Assembly: GCA_964019335.1 (NCBI GenBank)
Contig: OZ025733.1
Coordinates: 355,049-419,048 of the forward strand
DNA: 64,000 bases
From: Diplonema japonicum
Lineage: Eukaryota > Euglenozoa > Diplonemea > Diplonemida > Diplonemidae
Direction of reading: 5' to 3'
Positions 52,206 through 62,312 of the stretch are shown here, one piece after another. The position numbers and the translations under genes are program-made. The first letter of the stretch is position 1, and every line of letters starts with the position of its first letter. The notes beneath the pieces are model-generated. The model saw only the letters and a program-made list of their open reading frames with translations, did no database searches and had not been told where the DNA came from.

Positions 52206-53600
52206 ATGATGCCTCTCGTGCAGCTAGGTTTGTCGTTGTTTCTGGTGCTCGTGCCGTTTTGGGGGATGCAGAGCTATGCAACCAGCCTTGGTGGGTGCAC
52301 AGACTGCACGTTGTACTGTTCCACGTCGAGCAACGAATGCGTGGCGAAGGGACATGGCGAATTCAGGCCCCAAGAGGCAAAGTGCAGCTGGCGCAGCGGG
52401 AGTAAGACGTATTGCACGCAGTTCAGCAGTAACGAGGACTTGACATGTCCTGCAATAAGCATCACGAATCGTTCTGGCACATTCACGCCTGTGCTCGATC
52501 GCTGCAGCAATGACACAATGGGCACGTTCATGCTTGGTGTGCTGTACCTGACAGCTGCCCTGTGCTGTGTTACGGGGTACATCTTCAACCTCGAATATGC
52601 TATACGGTCGCTCGCCAAGAGAAGTGTGATTTTTGTGTGCTTCTCCTTCGCCTTGCTCAGCGTTGTCTGGTGCATTACAAGCAACACATCTTCCGAGACA
52701 TTGCAGTACTTTCTGCTTTTTCCCAGCGCCGTCCTTGCGGGCGGCTCCTTATCGTTTGTGTGGAAGGCTAAAGAGGTCTACATTGACTGTGAGTGTCGCA
52801 GCCTCCCCGACAGTGCAAAGTCTGTGTGGTTCAGTGGCTTTCTTCTTGCGCTGTCGCTCAGCCAGGTGGTGGGCAACCTGGCTGCATCGCTGTCGGTGTA
52901 TAGCACGATGGCGATGGTGATGACCTTTGTATTGGCGCCGTGTCTTGGCTTCCTGCTCTCTGTGTTCCTCGAGGACCACAGCGATTCCAGCGACGAAGGG
53001 GACGGTGACATGTGCGGCCAAGATGTCCACAACACTAGCGGGACCCCCGACTCCCTTGTCCTGGTGTGCATGGTGTATTGTGGTATCGAGCAGGGCTTTA
53101 CGTACGGGAAATTCACACAAACAATTGTGTATGAATCTGTGGGGTTAGAAGGGATCGGATTGATAATGGCAGCTTACGCACTAATTCACGTGTTCACTTC
53201 AGTTGTCATCCCGTGGCATAGCATCTTCCCCAGGTTATTGGCAGACCTCACGCGTCCTTTGGTAAGGTTCGTGGCCATTGTCATTCACCGCTGGGCCTTT
53301 GAGGCTGCAACCGACGCGATGGACCCCTCGTTAGTGCCAGAACGCAGCATCATACTGCAAATAACCCTGTACCTCGCTATGGGTGACGCGCTCCTCTCCA
53401 TGTACATCACAGAGCACCTTCAGGGCCTGTGCCGTGAGTGGTTTAATGTTTATAAGATATTACAGTATCTTGCCATGGCCTTCATGTTCTTGACGGACTG
53501 CCAGTTTGTGGACAGCATTCTCATAAACATGTTCCTCTACGGTTTCATCTACGTCCTGCTGCTTGACAGTGTCTGGAGCTTCAAGCAGCGGTTTTTCTGA
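52206..53600 (+). CDS. UNC93-like multi-pass membrane protein, tandem copy 1
   Basis: The protein has 464 residues. The first hydrophobic helix (about 6-26) could be a signal anchor. It is followed by a Cys-rich luminal/external loop (about 30-100, eight or more Cys and N-x-S/T sites), then about ten further hydrophobic helices. CGIEQGFTYGKFT near residue 293 followed by GLEGIGLIMAAYAL matches the signature of UNC93/MFS-like proteins (GFEQxFxxGDFT...G...VG..M). UNC93 relatives act as trafficking chaperones or potassium-channel regulators. The function here is unknown. It is clearly paralogous to the next gene, but has a shorter and different C-terminus. Acidic central loop: DHSDSSDEGDGD. Confidence 0.8.
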   Translation: MMPLVQLGLSLFLVLVPFWGMQSYATSLGGCTDCTLYCSTSSNECVAKGHGEFRPQEAKCSWRSGSKTYCTQFSSNEDLTCPAISITNRSGTFTPVLDRCSNDTMGTFMLGVLYLTAALCCVTGYIFNLEYAIRSLAKRSVIFVCFSFALLSVVWCITSNTSSETLQYFLLFPSAVLAGGSLSFVWKAKEVYIDCECRSLPDSAKSVWFSGFLLALSLSQVVGNLAASLSVYSTMAMVMTFVLAPCLGFLLSVFLEDHSDSSDEGDGDMCGQDVHNTSGTPDSLVLVCMVYCGIEQGFTYGKFTQTIVYESVGLEGIGLIMAAYALIHVFTSVVIPWHSIFPRLLADLTRPLVRFVAIVIHRWAFEAATDAMDPSLVPERSIILQITLYLAMGDALLSMYITEHLQGLCREWFNVYKILQYLAMAFMFLTDCQFVDSILINMFLYGFIYVLLLDSVWSFKQRFF

Positions 53601-53672
53601 GATCCTGCTTGCTTACGATCGAATTCCATTTATTTTGTATTGTTAACCTTCAATGGCATTCAGGGTGAAAAA

Positions 53673-55290
53673 ATGCAGCTGAAGCTTGAAGAGTATTCGT
53701 ACAGCCTTGTCACGTGCTACGTGTTCGCCTTCGCGTGCATCTTAGTGCCGTTTTGGGGGATACAAACATACGGTACCATCATGCTGGGGACTTGTGGAGA
53801 CTGCACGTTCTACTGCTCCAGCACGAGCCGTTTCTGCCATGTGTCGAAGGATGTGTCTGGCGAACCGATGATGTGCAGTTGGACCGGCACTAGGGGCACC
53901 TACTGTGCTGCATATGACGGTGCAGGCTGCCCGAACAGCAAGGCAGGCTATGTGGCCAACATCACTGTGGGATCCACTGTGACTGCGCCTTCCTTCAGCG
54001 CCTGCAACAGGGACAGAAACATCGGCTCTCTTGTATTTGGTGTTGTATATCTCACTGCTGCGTTATGCTGCTTAACTGGGCGGTTCATAAGTCTGAAGGG
54101 CAATTTTGTGCCAATTGTGTGGCTTTCGCTACCTTTGTTCACTACTGTATGTTACATGTCAACCACCTTTACACCAACCATGCTGCTCTGCCTGCTGCTG
54201 CCCTGTGCAGTGATGGTAGGCTGCTCGCTGCCTGTCATATGGAAGCTACACGCCGACGCCACGAGCCACCAGTGCGATAGCTGGAAGTCCATTTGGTTCT
54301 CGTCTATTATTCTTATGTATTCGTTCAGTCAGGTGTGTGGTAACCTGCTTGGTTTCACCCCGTCGGTCACCTTGGTCATCGCTGCCTGCGCGCCCTTGTG
54401 GCTATTGGTCGACAGCTGTGCTGGTGTTTGTGACGTGGAGCATGCAACGACGAGGTGTGAGGGAGAGGCACCTGCAGAAGAGTGCTTGGAACTCGTGTGG
54501 GATGCACCCCGAAACACCAGCAACAGACCCCTCATGATCATCCCGTACATGCTGTACTTTGGCATCGAGCAGGGCTTTACATACAGCGATTTCACCTATC
54601 GGTGGATGCGGCTGCTACCAGCAACATTGGAGGAGATAAACTGGGTGATGGGGGTGTCGTATGCACTTTTCGTAGCTGTGGTGTCAGGCATAGTGCCTTT
54701 GAGCAACATAATCTTGCCTGGGTACCTGAAGGATCTGTTTTTTACAATCTATCCATGGGTGGTTATCGTGCAACATACATTCGTAGTGCATAAGTTGTAT
54801 ACTGGGTCTTGGGATCCGAAGGTCACAGCAAGCTTTCTCGCGATTGGAGATGCCCTACTGGGCATGTACATCATCGCAAGGCTACACCGCATGCACGACT
54901 CAGCGAAGTGGGTGAACACATTTAAGACAGTGCAATGCCTTGCAATGTCTTTCATGTTCTTGACAAACTATGACACCAGGTATGAGGGAAGAACAATTAG
55001 AACATCGTGCCTGCAGGATTTTCAGCAACGAAGGACGCCTAGTCATTATGGCCTGCGGTATCGCGATGCTCCTCGCGGTCCACACGGCAGAGACAATCTT
55101 CTTCCTCAACACGAAATACTTCCCCAGCATCTCCGTTCGTACCTTCGTAATAGGCATCTTCGTCCTGACTGTATTAGTGTCCCCCTTTTACAACGTCATT
55201 TACAAGTTCTCTTACAACATCGCTTACTACACGTACGTAGGTTTCTCTCTTGCAGTCACCTTCTGCCGGTTCCTCCTTGGCATCGCGTGA
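53673..55290 (+). CDS. UNC93-like multi-pass membrane protein, tandem copy 2, two exons
   Basis: Exons 53673-54979 and 55017-55290 are separated by a 37-nt intron (GTATGAGG...CTGCAG, phase 2) and give 526 residues. Without splicing the frame would run on into unrelated sequence, while splicing restores hydrophobic helices (VIMACGIAMLLAVHTAETIF, FVIGIFVLTVLVSPFYNV). It shares with copy 1 the start (LVPFWGIQTYGT), the Cys-rich loop, VVYLTAALCCLTG and the UNC93-type FGIEQGFTYSDFT (about 295). The start at 53673 follows CATTCAG by 9 nt; upstream in-frame codons lack ATG. The divergent C-terminus relative to copy 1 begins where the intron lies. Confidence 0.82.
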
Positions 55291-55392
55291 CGCGTCATCT
55301 TTGTATCTTGAGTAACGGTTCAGGGGGTCGGATTTCCGCCCTAAGAAAGTTTTTTTCCAAGGCATTCACGTGCTGCATAGTCACACAGCAGG

Positions 55393-56820
55393 ATGAATCC
55401 ATGGCAAGAATACTTCGGTCACTACCAAGAAACTGCAGATAAACATGGGAGACAAAAGTCAAGGGCCGTGAGCGAGGAGATCTTGCAGTTCTTCGAGGAT
55501 GTTAGCATACACGCGAAGGAGGTGTGGCGGGTGTGGGACAGTGACTGCAGCGAGCAAGACAAGCGGTACAGGCTACAGAGTTTCAACAAGTGGTTTAAGC
55601 TGAATGAGTTGAGGCTGGCCAGCCATCCTTTTGAAATGACAATGACTGGAACGTGGAGGCCTTTATGCTGTTCCATCACGATGCTACTTAGAGTGTTGCA
55701 GCTGTCTCTTATAGATAATAGCAGCAGCGACCCGCTCATCTACTTCAACAACACACACCTGTACCGTGTAGTGGCATGTCTTATGATTAAAATGGTGGCA
55801 TGCCGCGACGAGGACCTCTGCAGAGATGCCCATGAGATGCATCAGATGATCAACTTCGGGATGGCCATGGGCAAGAAGCCTTACGAGTTGCGCATCCCTA
55901 GCGTGTCATCGGCGGACCACATCGTGCTGACAGAAGGGATCAAACTCGTGGGGTCAGATGCATGGTACATCGAAACAATCCGTAATGCACCTGGCAACTT
56001 GCTACGGTACCCTTTGGGTTGGATAGAGTTCTTTGCTTCGCCAGAGAAGGTGAGCGAAAACAACTTCACAACACCAAATATGCTGCTTGACGCCGCACGG
56101 TACAACAGCATAGTTCTTGAGCTCGAACAGAGTGTGTTGGCCAACAAAATACTTGAAGATGATGATGTGCAGAAGATGGTGGACTGCATACAAGTACAGC
56201 AGTGCAGGGTGATCGAGACGGGACGTGGTTCGCATGCTTTGCTGTGGATTAGTGCACTTGCTGAGATGCTGACGTTCACGCGAATTGTTGTCGATGAACC
56301 GGAAAACGAGGCTGGCCAAGTACCCAGCACAGATAGTGTGGATGGTGTGCTGTACCAGAAGATTCCACCCCATCACGATTCCACTGGAGTAGTTGCCTTC
56401 CCCGAGAAGATCAAGACCACCATACGTGACTGTCTCTCGGATCTCATAGCTAAGTCGATAATGTTCGATCCCCTCCGTAACGTACATTGTTGGCACATTG
56501 CTGATAGAGCCCTGCTCGTATACCACGAAGTCCCCGCCCTTGGCAAGCCACCACGCGAAGTCCGATCTGACTATCTCGTTGCCCAGCAGATGTACGAAGT
56601 TATGAGGGAGTTACATGGAAGCTACTTTGGGCTTTCATTGAAAACACAAGAGCAGCAGTACAAAGAGAAGCTGATTGGCCTTCTGGACGAGCCGCATACC
56701 CAGGAAAGAATTCAGGGCTGCGTGAAGGAACTGAAAGGCACACGTGCCATCGTTGGGGCTACCTTATTGCTCGCTGAGAGCAGCTATAGAAACACGATGA
56801 AGAAACATAGGAGTAGCTGA
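55393..56820 (+). CDS. Unrecognised soluble protein family, tandem copy 1
   Basis: The protein has 475 residues in one exon, starting one base after CACAGCAG. It is all-helical by pattern. It shares with the next gene the N-terminus (an HYQ motif, then VWDSD and KWFKLNELRLA), a core (NNTHLYRVVACLMIKMVAC), SSADHIVLTEGI, HALLWISALAEML and a C-terminal helix pair (KEKLIGLLDEP). No signal peptide or membrane helix is present. I recognise no known domain. The mirrored duplication of the two flanking gene pairs (UNC93-like x2, then this family x2) hints that the four genes may belong together. Confidence 0.75.
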   Translation: MNPWQEYFGHYQETADKHGRQKSRAVSEEILQFFEDVSIHAKEVWRVWDSDCSEQDKRYRLQSFNKWFKLNELRLASHPFEMTMTGTWRPLCCSITMLLRVLQLSLIDNSSSDPLIYFNNTHLYRVVACLMIKMVACRDEDLCRDAHEMHQMINFGMAMGKKPYELRIPSVSSADHIVLTEGIKLVGSDAWYIETIRNAPGNLLRYPLGWIEFFASPEKVSENNFTTPNMLLDAARYNSIVLELEQSVLANKILEDDDVQKMVDCIQVQQCRVIETGRGSHALLWISALAEMLTFTRIVVDEPENEAGQVPSTDSVDGVLYQKIPPHHDSTGVVAFPEKIKTTIRDCLSDLIAKSIMFDPLRNVHCWHIADRALLVYHEVPALGKPPREVRSDYLVAQQMYEVMRELHGSYFGLSLKTQEQQYKEKLIGLLDEPHTQERIQGCVKELKGTRAIVGATLLLAESSYRNTMKKHRSS

Positions 56821-56869
56821 ATAGTTACATTTCTTTCCGTGCGAAGTACGAGCTTTTTTCAGCGACAAG

Positions 56870-58312
56870 ATGAACATTGGACTATGGCAGCACAGTTATG
56901 GCCACTACCAAACAGTGATTGGCATGATGAGTGGTGAGGCTCCGGAGAACGAGGCAGAAGTGCATTTTACAGAAGACCTTAGAGGGCAAGCTGAGCAGCT
57001 GGAACAAGTGTGGGATAGTGATACGAGCATGCTGGACAAGCAGCATAGTCTCCAGGGTTTTGTGAAATGGTTCAAGCTGAATGAACTTCGCCTAGCTGGC
57101 CAGCCACTGGACACAAGCACAGAAATGCCATTGTGCGCCAGTCTTTGCATGCTTCTCAAAGTGTTGCAGCAGTCCCTTCTCGATAGTGCCCATGATAACT
57201 GCAGGTTGCTCAAACTATGCAACAACACACACCTGTACCGTGTCATTGCACGACTTATGTTCAAAATGGTGGCATGTGGCGAGGTAGACAGGTGCAATCT
57301 TGCAGACCTGAAATGGTTTGCTAAAAACCTCCAAAGGGACAAGTACAAATCACGAATGCCCAGTGTATCGGCTATCGATCACAATATCATTACGGAAGGG
57401 GCTCAGGCAACAGGGACTTCGATCTCAGATCTCCGAGCATTGGCCAACGCAGCAAAGGTGTTCTTAAAATTCCCTGTTAACAAGCAAGAGCTCGTTAGTT
57501 TCGCAAGTACAAAAACAGGTGCGAACAAGGAGGTATTCCTTGGAGCAGCTGTACATGATACATTGGCCCTGAAGCTCAAGCAAGAGCTACGGAACACTGG
57601 TGATGCACGCGCGAAATGCATGATAAGGGATGTGCATGAGCACCATGGGCGAGTGATGGGGACGGAGTCAGATAAAATGATTCAAAAACAACAGCGAGCA
57701 CATGCTTTGCTGTGGATAAATGTTCTTGCAGAGCTACTGGTCTTCTCAGGTGCTGCGAGTGATGAGGGTAAGCATGAATGCGCGTTTCCTGAGGTGGTAA
57801 AGGACGTGCTATTACATTGCTTAGCAGATATCCTCAGACAAGAAGGACCTTTCGATTGCAGGAACATGGAGGACATCAACGATACCGGTCTAGTGAAAAT
57901 AGGGACAATTGCAAGTGTGCGTTACAGAGCAGCCATAGCGTGTCACGATGTGCAGGTCAATGGCAAGCTCAGTTGTGATCAGTCACGACGGATGGATGAC
58001 ACATGGGAGAGGATGGTTGCCTGCAAGCACTGCACAGGAATGATGCAAGCACTAGACAAAGTGAGAAAAGATACGGAAGATACTGAGAAGATATACAGAG
58101 ATTACTTCAACCTCACTCTAAAGAAGGAAGCCCAAGAATGCAAGGAAAAGCTGATGCGGCTGCTTGACGAAGTGGACGAGACCACAGGGCCCATCGATGG
58201 TAAGCTTCAAGAAATCAAAGAGTGTGTAAGGAAACTTAACTGCGAAGTAACTGAACGGGAAGTTACGATGCTGTTGATGCAACGCAGCCTCAAATACAAC
58301 AGCGCCTGCTGA
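56870..58312 (+). CDS. Unrecognised soluble protein family, tandem copy 2
   Basis: The protein has 480 residues in one exon, starting 7 nt after TTTTTTCAG. It is paralogous to the gene at 55393 along its full length (KWFKLNELRLAGQPL, NNTHLYRVIARLMFKMVAC, HALLWINVLAELL, KEKLMRLLDEV), with different spacing and a Lys/Glu-rich C-terminal helix (residues about 400-450) that could form a coiled coil. The moderate divergence indicates an old duplication, not an assembly artefact. Function is unknown. Confidence 0.75.
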   Translation: MNIGLWQHSYGHYQTVIGMMSGEAPENEAEVHFTEDLRGQAEQLEQVWDSDTSMLDKQHSLQGFVKWFKLNELRLAGQPLDTSTEMPLCASLCMLLKVLQQSLLDSAHDNCRLLKLCNNTHLYRVIARLMFKMVACGEVDRCNLADLKWFAKNLQRDKYKSRMPSVSAIDHNIITEGAQATGTSISDLRALANAAKVFLKFPVNKQELVSFASTKTGANKEVFLGAAVHDTLALKLKQELRNTGDARAKCMIRDVHEHHGRVMGTESDKMIQKQQRAHALLWINVLAELLVFSGAASDEGKHECAFPEVVKDVLLHCLADILRQEGPFDCRNMEDINDTGLVKIGTIASVRYRAAIACHDVQVNGKLSCDQSRRMDDTWERMVACKHCTGMMQALDKVRKDTEDTEKIYRDYFNLTLKKEAQECKEKLMRLLDEVDETTGPIDGKLQEIKECVRKLNCEVTEREVTMLLMQRSLKYNSAC

Positions 58313-58686
58313 AGTGTTACGGATGCTCACTTTTCTTTTCTTTTCAGTGAGCACCCCCATGCACACTGAAACTTTATCGAATTTCTTTTTTTTTTTACTG
58401 CACTTTATTGGTCGCTCCCTGTGACTGATAAAGTTTCTAAAGGAAGTTGGGATCTTTGCTTCCTATTTAACGATCAGTGTAAGTGGGTTCACCGAACCAA
58501 CCTTGAAAGGGGCCAACACCCATTCTCGAATTGACAGAGCACTTCTGAACCCTTACTGCACAATTACTGGTACCGCTCGTGCAATAAGCAAGTTTTTTTA
58601 CTGTTTCTCTTTTTTTCCTTGCGATCCCGCTAGGGAAGTAGGTGCATTTCAGGTAATTTAGAAACATAGAAGTAGAAAAATAAAAC
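58313..58686. repeat. Spacer with a dispersed short repeat and 11-bp inverted repeat
   Basis: Bases 58345-58385 (CATGCACACTGAAACTTTAT, then CGA) resemble 28606-28646. The motif GAAACTTTATC at 58368-58378 is inverted as GATAAAGTTTC at 58427-58437. The stretch ends in a likely 5' UTR with several AG acceptors (GCATTTCAG and others) before 58687. Confidence 0.6.
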
Positions 58687-61224
58687 ATGCTGCAGCCCAA
58701 AAGTCCTTCCGTAATGCCTAGAGCCCTCCCAACTTCTCCGTACAAAAAACAAGCGACCAGCAAGCAAGCAACAGTTGTGTCTTCAGACCGCGTGGCGAGC
58801 ACTGTGACAAGCGAAGTAGGTTTCACCCCCGTACCTCCAAGCTGCTCATTGTCAGGTCCCGTAACATGGGTAGCGCCGCCAGTGGTGCGTGCAGTGAACA
58901 AAAACGAGAAAGAGATGAGCGAGGGGTTTAACCAGTTTCGGAACACGCTTTACCATTTGCTTGAGAAGATCGAAGCCCCGACATTGCAGAGTAAATGGGA
59001 AGCTGTGCGCCATCACCTTGAGACCTACGATAACGAGGAAGTCGGCGAGCAGATCAAAGAAAACATTAAGAGTCTCCTTCATGCCCATTCAGCGTCGCCC
59101 CCAGTGCCTGATCTCTTCACATGCTTTCATTGGCTGTTGGGCTTGCTGCTGCGGTACAACATGGGTCTGGCTCCGTACCTAGCTCAGATTGAGGCGTATC
59201 TCTTGGATTGTGTCTATGTTATGCCCCCAAGGCCTCCTGAGCTTGGCTACGAGGCTCCTGATGTGGAACAACTGCGCAGTGTATTTGGTGAGAAGACCTA
59301 CGCCCAGGCACTTAAGCAGTACTCTACGAAGATGGCACGCGACATCAATGACGCTGAGAACGATATCAAAAAGCGTATAAAGCTCTCAGCAATCCTCAAC
59401 AAGGTGATCTCGTACTGGCAGACTGCATTCCTGGGGAAGATTCTCTGCTCGTGGAATAACTACATAAAACACTCAAAGAACTCTAGCCAGCTCAATAAAC
59501 AGATCGAGCACCTTGAGAAGTCAATCGGCACTGCAGAGGCACAGGTAGTCAGCCTCACGAACAAGGGTGAGGAGGAGGCGGCGGCAGCCGCAGAGAAGCT
59601 TCGGACGACGCAGATTCAGCTAGAGGTAGAGATCAAGAAACGCAAAAAGGATAGCGATAATTATGAGGAGCAGATCAGAGAGTTGGAGACACAGGTGAAG
59701 CACTTGATAGCACAGCGTAATGAAGCAGAAGCACGAGCGGCAGAGGGAGAGAAGCTGAACACTATTTTGACAACTGCAACGAAGCTAGATACCACTGACC
59801 ATGAGACAATGCTGCAGAATAAACTGCTTGCAGCAGGAGGGGGCCTTGTCGCATGGTGCAACGCTTTGCTGGAGTCTTCTGACACCTACAAGGAATCCAA
59901 CCTCCCTCCCTTTACAGATGAAAGCCTCTATGAAGGAAGTACCTCTAAACACCTCTTAGTGCTGCTCAAGATCATGGCTCCGAAGTTGATATCTGACACT
60001 ACTTTCCGAGCTGCTATGTCTCACACGAATCCCGTGAAGGTATGCGAGGCTGTCATGGAACTGGGCCACGTAATGGGTCTCACAATGACCCTCTTTACGC
60101 CCACTGGACTGGCTTCGGACGGTGTTCCCGGGCGGCGCTCAAGGATGTGCTTGCTTACAGTGCTTGGAGTCCGAGTGCTCGCAGGACGTGCCGAGGGCCA
60201 GGATTCTTTCTACGGCAATACCGTCGTTGGGGGGTGGTTTAAGTCAACAGTACGGCCAAGCCCGACCGAATGGACACAAACGGTTACCACCTTGCAGGAA
60301 AGGCAGAAGCAGTTGAAAAGCTTGCTGCAGATGAATCTTGTGCCCATCTTGAAAGAGTATGTTCAAACTGAAGGTGGGTCTGCCTTGTCCAAGTGCGAAG
60401 TACGCGATAAAGGTGAGTTCGTTGACGGTGTGGACCCCGAGTCGTATGATGACCTGCTAGAGGAGGGCTGCAACAAAGATGAGGAAACGCTGAAGATCCG
60501 CTCAGTACTAGATGACAACTACCGTGTGCTGCGCAACGTGTACCTCTATTATGGAGCGACAGACACGAGCTCCAGCAACACAGAGATAGATAAAAAAGAG
60601 TTCGCGAAGCTCATGAAGGACTGTGGACTGAAGTCCAGTGCGAATAAGATCTGGGCGACGGCGAATACCGACAAAGAAGACTCCATGCTGACACCCTCCG
60701 AGTACAGCACAGCACTGATTCGGTGCGTCGCTGTTGCGGGTGACACGAAGAAGCCCCTCTCTGAGAGATTCGGAGATCTCGTGAGCAAGGTGATCATACC
60801 CAAAGCAAACTACACCAGTATAGAGGAGTTCAAAACACAGCTTAGTGCAGCTACAGTCCAGAACGCACTTCTAACATACACATCTCCTGTTCGCAGGGTT
60901 TTCAAGTATTATGCGAAGAAAGGTGGTTTGGAGAAGGAAGCCGCCCTGAGCTACCCTGAATTCCAGCACTTCTGCAATGATATCAGAATCATTGACACTA
61001 ACTGCACGCATCTCTCCCTGAAACACATGTTCCTCGCGCTGCAAGATGACGTACAGACAACGCGAGACCCAACACTGGACATGCAGGAGTTCAAGAGCAT
61101 CCTCGTTGGCCTTGCTTGCTTCAAGTACCCTGCCCCTTATATCCCTTTGTACCAAAAAGCCAAGAATTTCTTGCATTCTGTGTTCGCCTCAAGCGGAAAC
61201 CTTGCCGCGATTGTCAAATTTTAG
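58687..61224 (+). CDS. CH-domain, coiled-coil and EF-hand-like protein; paralogue of the gene at the window start
   Basis: The protein has 845 residues in one exon. Residues 1-70 are basic/Ser-rich, about 75-260 helical, about 265-365 a coiled coil rich in Lys/Glu/Ala. About 374-495 match a calponin-homology domain (GLVAWCNALL, LLVLLKIMAPKL, VKVCEAVMELGHVMGLT), and about 600-830 hold degenerate EF-hand-like helix-loop-helices (VYLYYG, FKYYAKK, EFQHFCNDI). The last 400 residues align with the partial gene at 1-1149. CH plus EF-hand plus coiled coil is typical of actin/microtubule-associated or flagellar proteins. No calcium loop with full ligands is seen. Confidence 0.8.
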   Translation: MLQPKSPSVMPRALPTSPYKKQATSKQATVVSSDRVASTVTSEVGFTPVPPSCSLSGPVTWVAPPVVRAVNKNEKEMSEGFNQFRNTLYHLLEKIEAPTLQSKWEAVRHHLETYDNEEVGEQIKENIKSLLHAHSASPPVPDLFTCFHWLLGLLLRYNMGLAPYLAQIEAYLLDCVYVMPPRPPELGYEAPDVEQLRSVFGEKTYAQALKQYSTKMARDINDAENDIKKRIKLSAILNKVISYWQTAFLGKILCSWNNYIKHSKNSSQLNKQIEHLEKSIGTAEAQVVSLTNKGEEEAAAAAEKLRTTQIQLEVEIKKRKKDSDNYEEQIRELETQVKHLIAQRNEAEARAAEGEKLNTILTTATKLDTTDHETMLQNKLLAAGGGLVAWCNALLESSDTYKESNLPPFTDESLYEGSTSKHLLVLLKIMAPKLISDTTFRAAMSHTNPVKVCEAVMELGHVMGLTMTLFTPTGLASDGVPGRRSRMCLLTVLGVRVLAGRAEGQDSFYGNTVVGGWFKSTVRPSPTEWTQTVTTLQERQKQLKSLLQMNLVPILKEYVQTEGGSALSKCEVRDKGEFVDGVDPESYDDLLEEGCNKDEETLKIRSVLDDNYRVLRNVYLYYGATDTSSSNTEIDKKEFAKLMKDCGLKSSANKIWATANTDKEDSMLTPSEYSTALIRCVAVAGDTKKPLSERFGDLVSKVIIPKANYTSIEEFKTQLSAATVQNALLTYTSPVRRVFKYYAKKGGLEKEAALSYPEFQHFCNDIRIIDTNCTHLSLKHMFLALQDDVQTTRDPTLDMQEFKSILVGLACFKYPAPYIPLYQKAKNFLHSVFASSGNLAAIVKF

Positions 61225-61512
61225 TACAGGAACAACAAGTTAGCAAGAGTGCAAATGATGCGCGAGAAACCTTAGTCCCATGGCAAGAGATCCATATTCT
61301 TGTCGACCCAAACGCTCCTTACTTGGAGAGGCCACTGATGTTCCCTCGCTCAAACACCTTCTTCTTATCCAGAAAAGCCCATAGACCCTTATCGTTTTTT
61401 TAGGGAAGTTACATTTACAAGAACGAGTGACAGAGAAATTTCCATTTTCTCGGCTCTTTTTCTCCGCGAGTTCTTCTTTGCTTTTCTATTATCAAGGTTT
61501 ACGTCGTACAGG
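61225..61512. other. Short spacer
   Basis: No gene is seen. It ends in a T/C-rich tract and GTCGTACAG, one base before the next ATG at 61513, a likely trans-splice acceptor. Confidence 0.5.
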
Positions 61513-62223
61513 ATGTCTAATAGTAAGGCAGATGACGAGGAGCGGAGGATGAAGCTTGCCGAGGAGATATACGAGCAGCTGTTGCAGGAGGCGGGTATCG
61601 ATGACAATGTGCCACAAGAAGATGAAGGAATGGATTCAGTAAAGAGCGCAGGGGCCGCTGCGAATGAAATCAGCGAGGTCAGCGTGACGGCAACCAAGCC
61701 GTCTGCCCAGAATAAGAGCCATGTAAGTCACGGGCAGTCGGAGTATTCTCCAGAGGCGTCTGCGCCAAAACACGATTCTCAAGCCCATGCCACGGTAGGG
61801 CCCGTTCCCAGCCCCGCGTCAATCACTCCTGCGCCTACTCCGCCTGCGCAACCGATCTCGCGCCAGCACGTATCTGAACTAGTTGCTGTACAGCACAGCC
61901 AGCATAGCAGACGGAGTCAAAAAAGCCAGAAGGAAGAGAAAGCTAAGTGGGAGCGCCGTTTGCAGCGTGCTGCTGAGCAAAAGCGGCAGAAGCACCTAGC
62001 CAACAAGGTTGAGTTTCTCCAGAACGAGGTCATGCAGCTGAAAGGCAGAATGAAGGAGATGCGGCATATCACGTATCCACTCATCATGCCGCGCCCCGCT
62101 CAGGCTTATCCCCCCCAGCCGCACTATGCTCCAAGTCAGTACCCCCCCAGTCAGAGCCTTCAGGGACATAACGGTTCGGGCTGCCCTCAGCAGTATGCTG
62201 CCGAACCGATATTCAATGTCTAG
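61513..62223 (+). CDS. Low-complexity protein with a basic coiled coil
   Basis: The protein has 236 residues. The N-terminus is an acidic helix (ERRMKLAEEIYEQLLQEAG), a Ser/Pro/Ala-rich middle follows, then a Lys/Arg/Gln-rich coiled coil (about 130-185: SQKEEKAKWERRLQRAAEQK, then ANKVEFLQNEVMQLK), then a Pro/Tyr/Gln-rich tail. No enzyme domain is present. It is probably a scaffold or RNA/cytoskeleton-associated protein. A tight spacer of 89 bp separates it from the next gene. Confidence 0.65.
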   Translation: MSNSKADDEERRMKLAEEIYEQLLQEAGIDDNVPQEDEGMDSVKSAGAAANEISEVSVTATKPSAQNKSHVSHGQSEYSPEASAPKHDSQAHATVGPVPSPASITPAPTPPAQPISRQHVSELVAVQHSQHSRRSQKSQKEEKAKWERRLQRAAEQKRQKHLANKVEFLQNEVMQLKGRMKEMRHITYPLIMPRPAQAYPPQPHYAPSQYPPSQSLQGHNGSGCPQQYAAEPIFNV

Positions 62224-62312
62224 AACCTTCCTGTATTGTACTGTATCTGTACTGTTTTTCTTTTGCTTCTACACACGCTTTCATCGCCTTCGTAAGACGC
62301 AAGCATATAAAA

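Noticed and set aside
54980-55442. Continuation of the second UNC93-like frame to 55442 without splicing
   Set aside because: The read-through translation loses hydrophobicity and overlaps the next gene; a 37-nt GT-AG intron in matching phase restores membrane helices.
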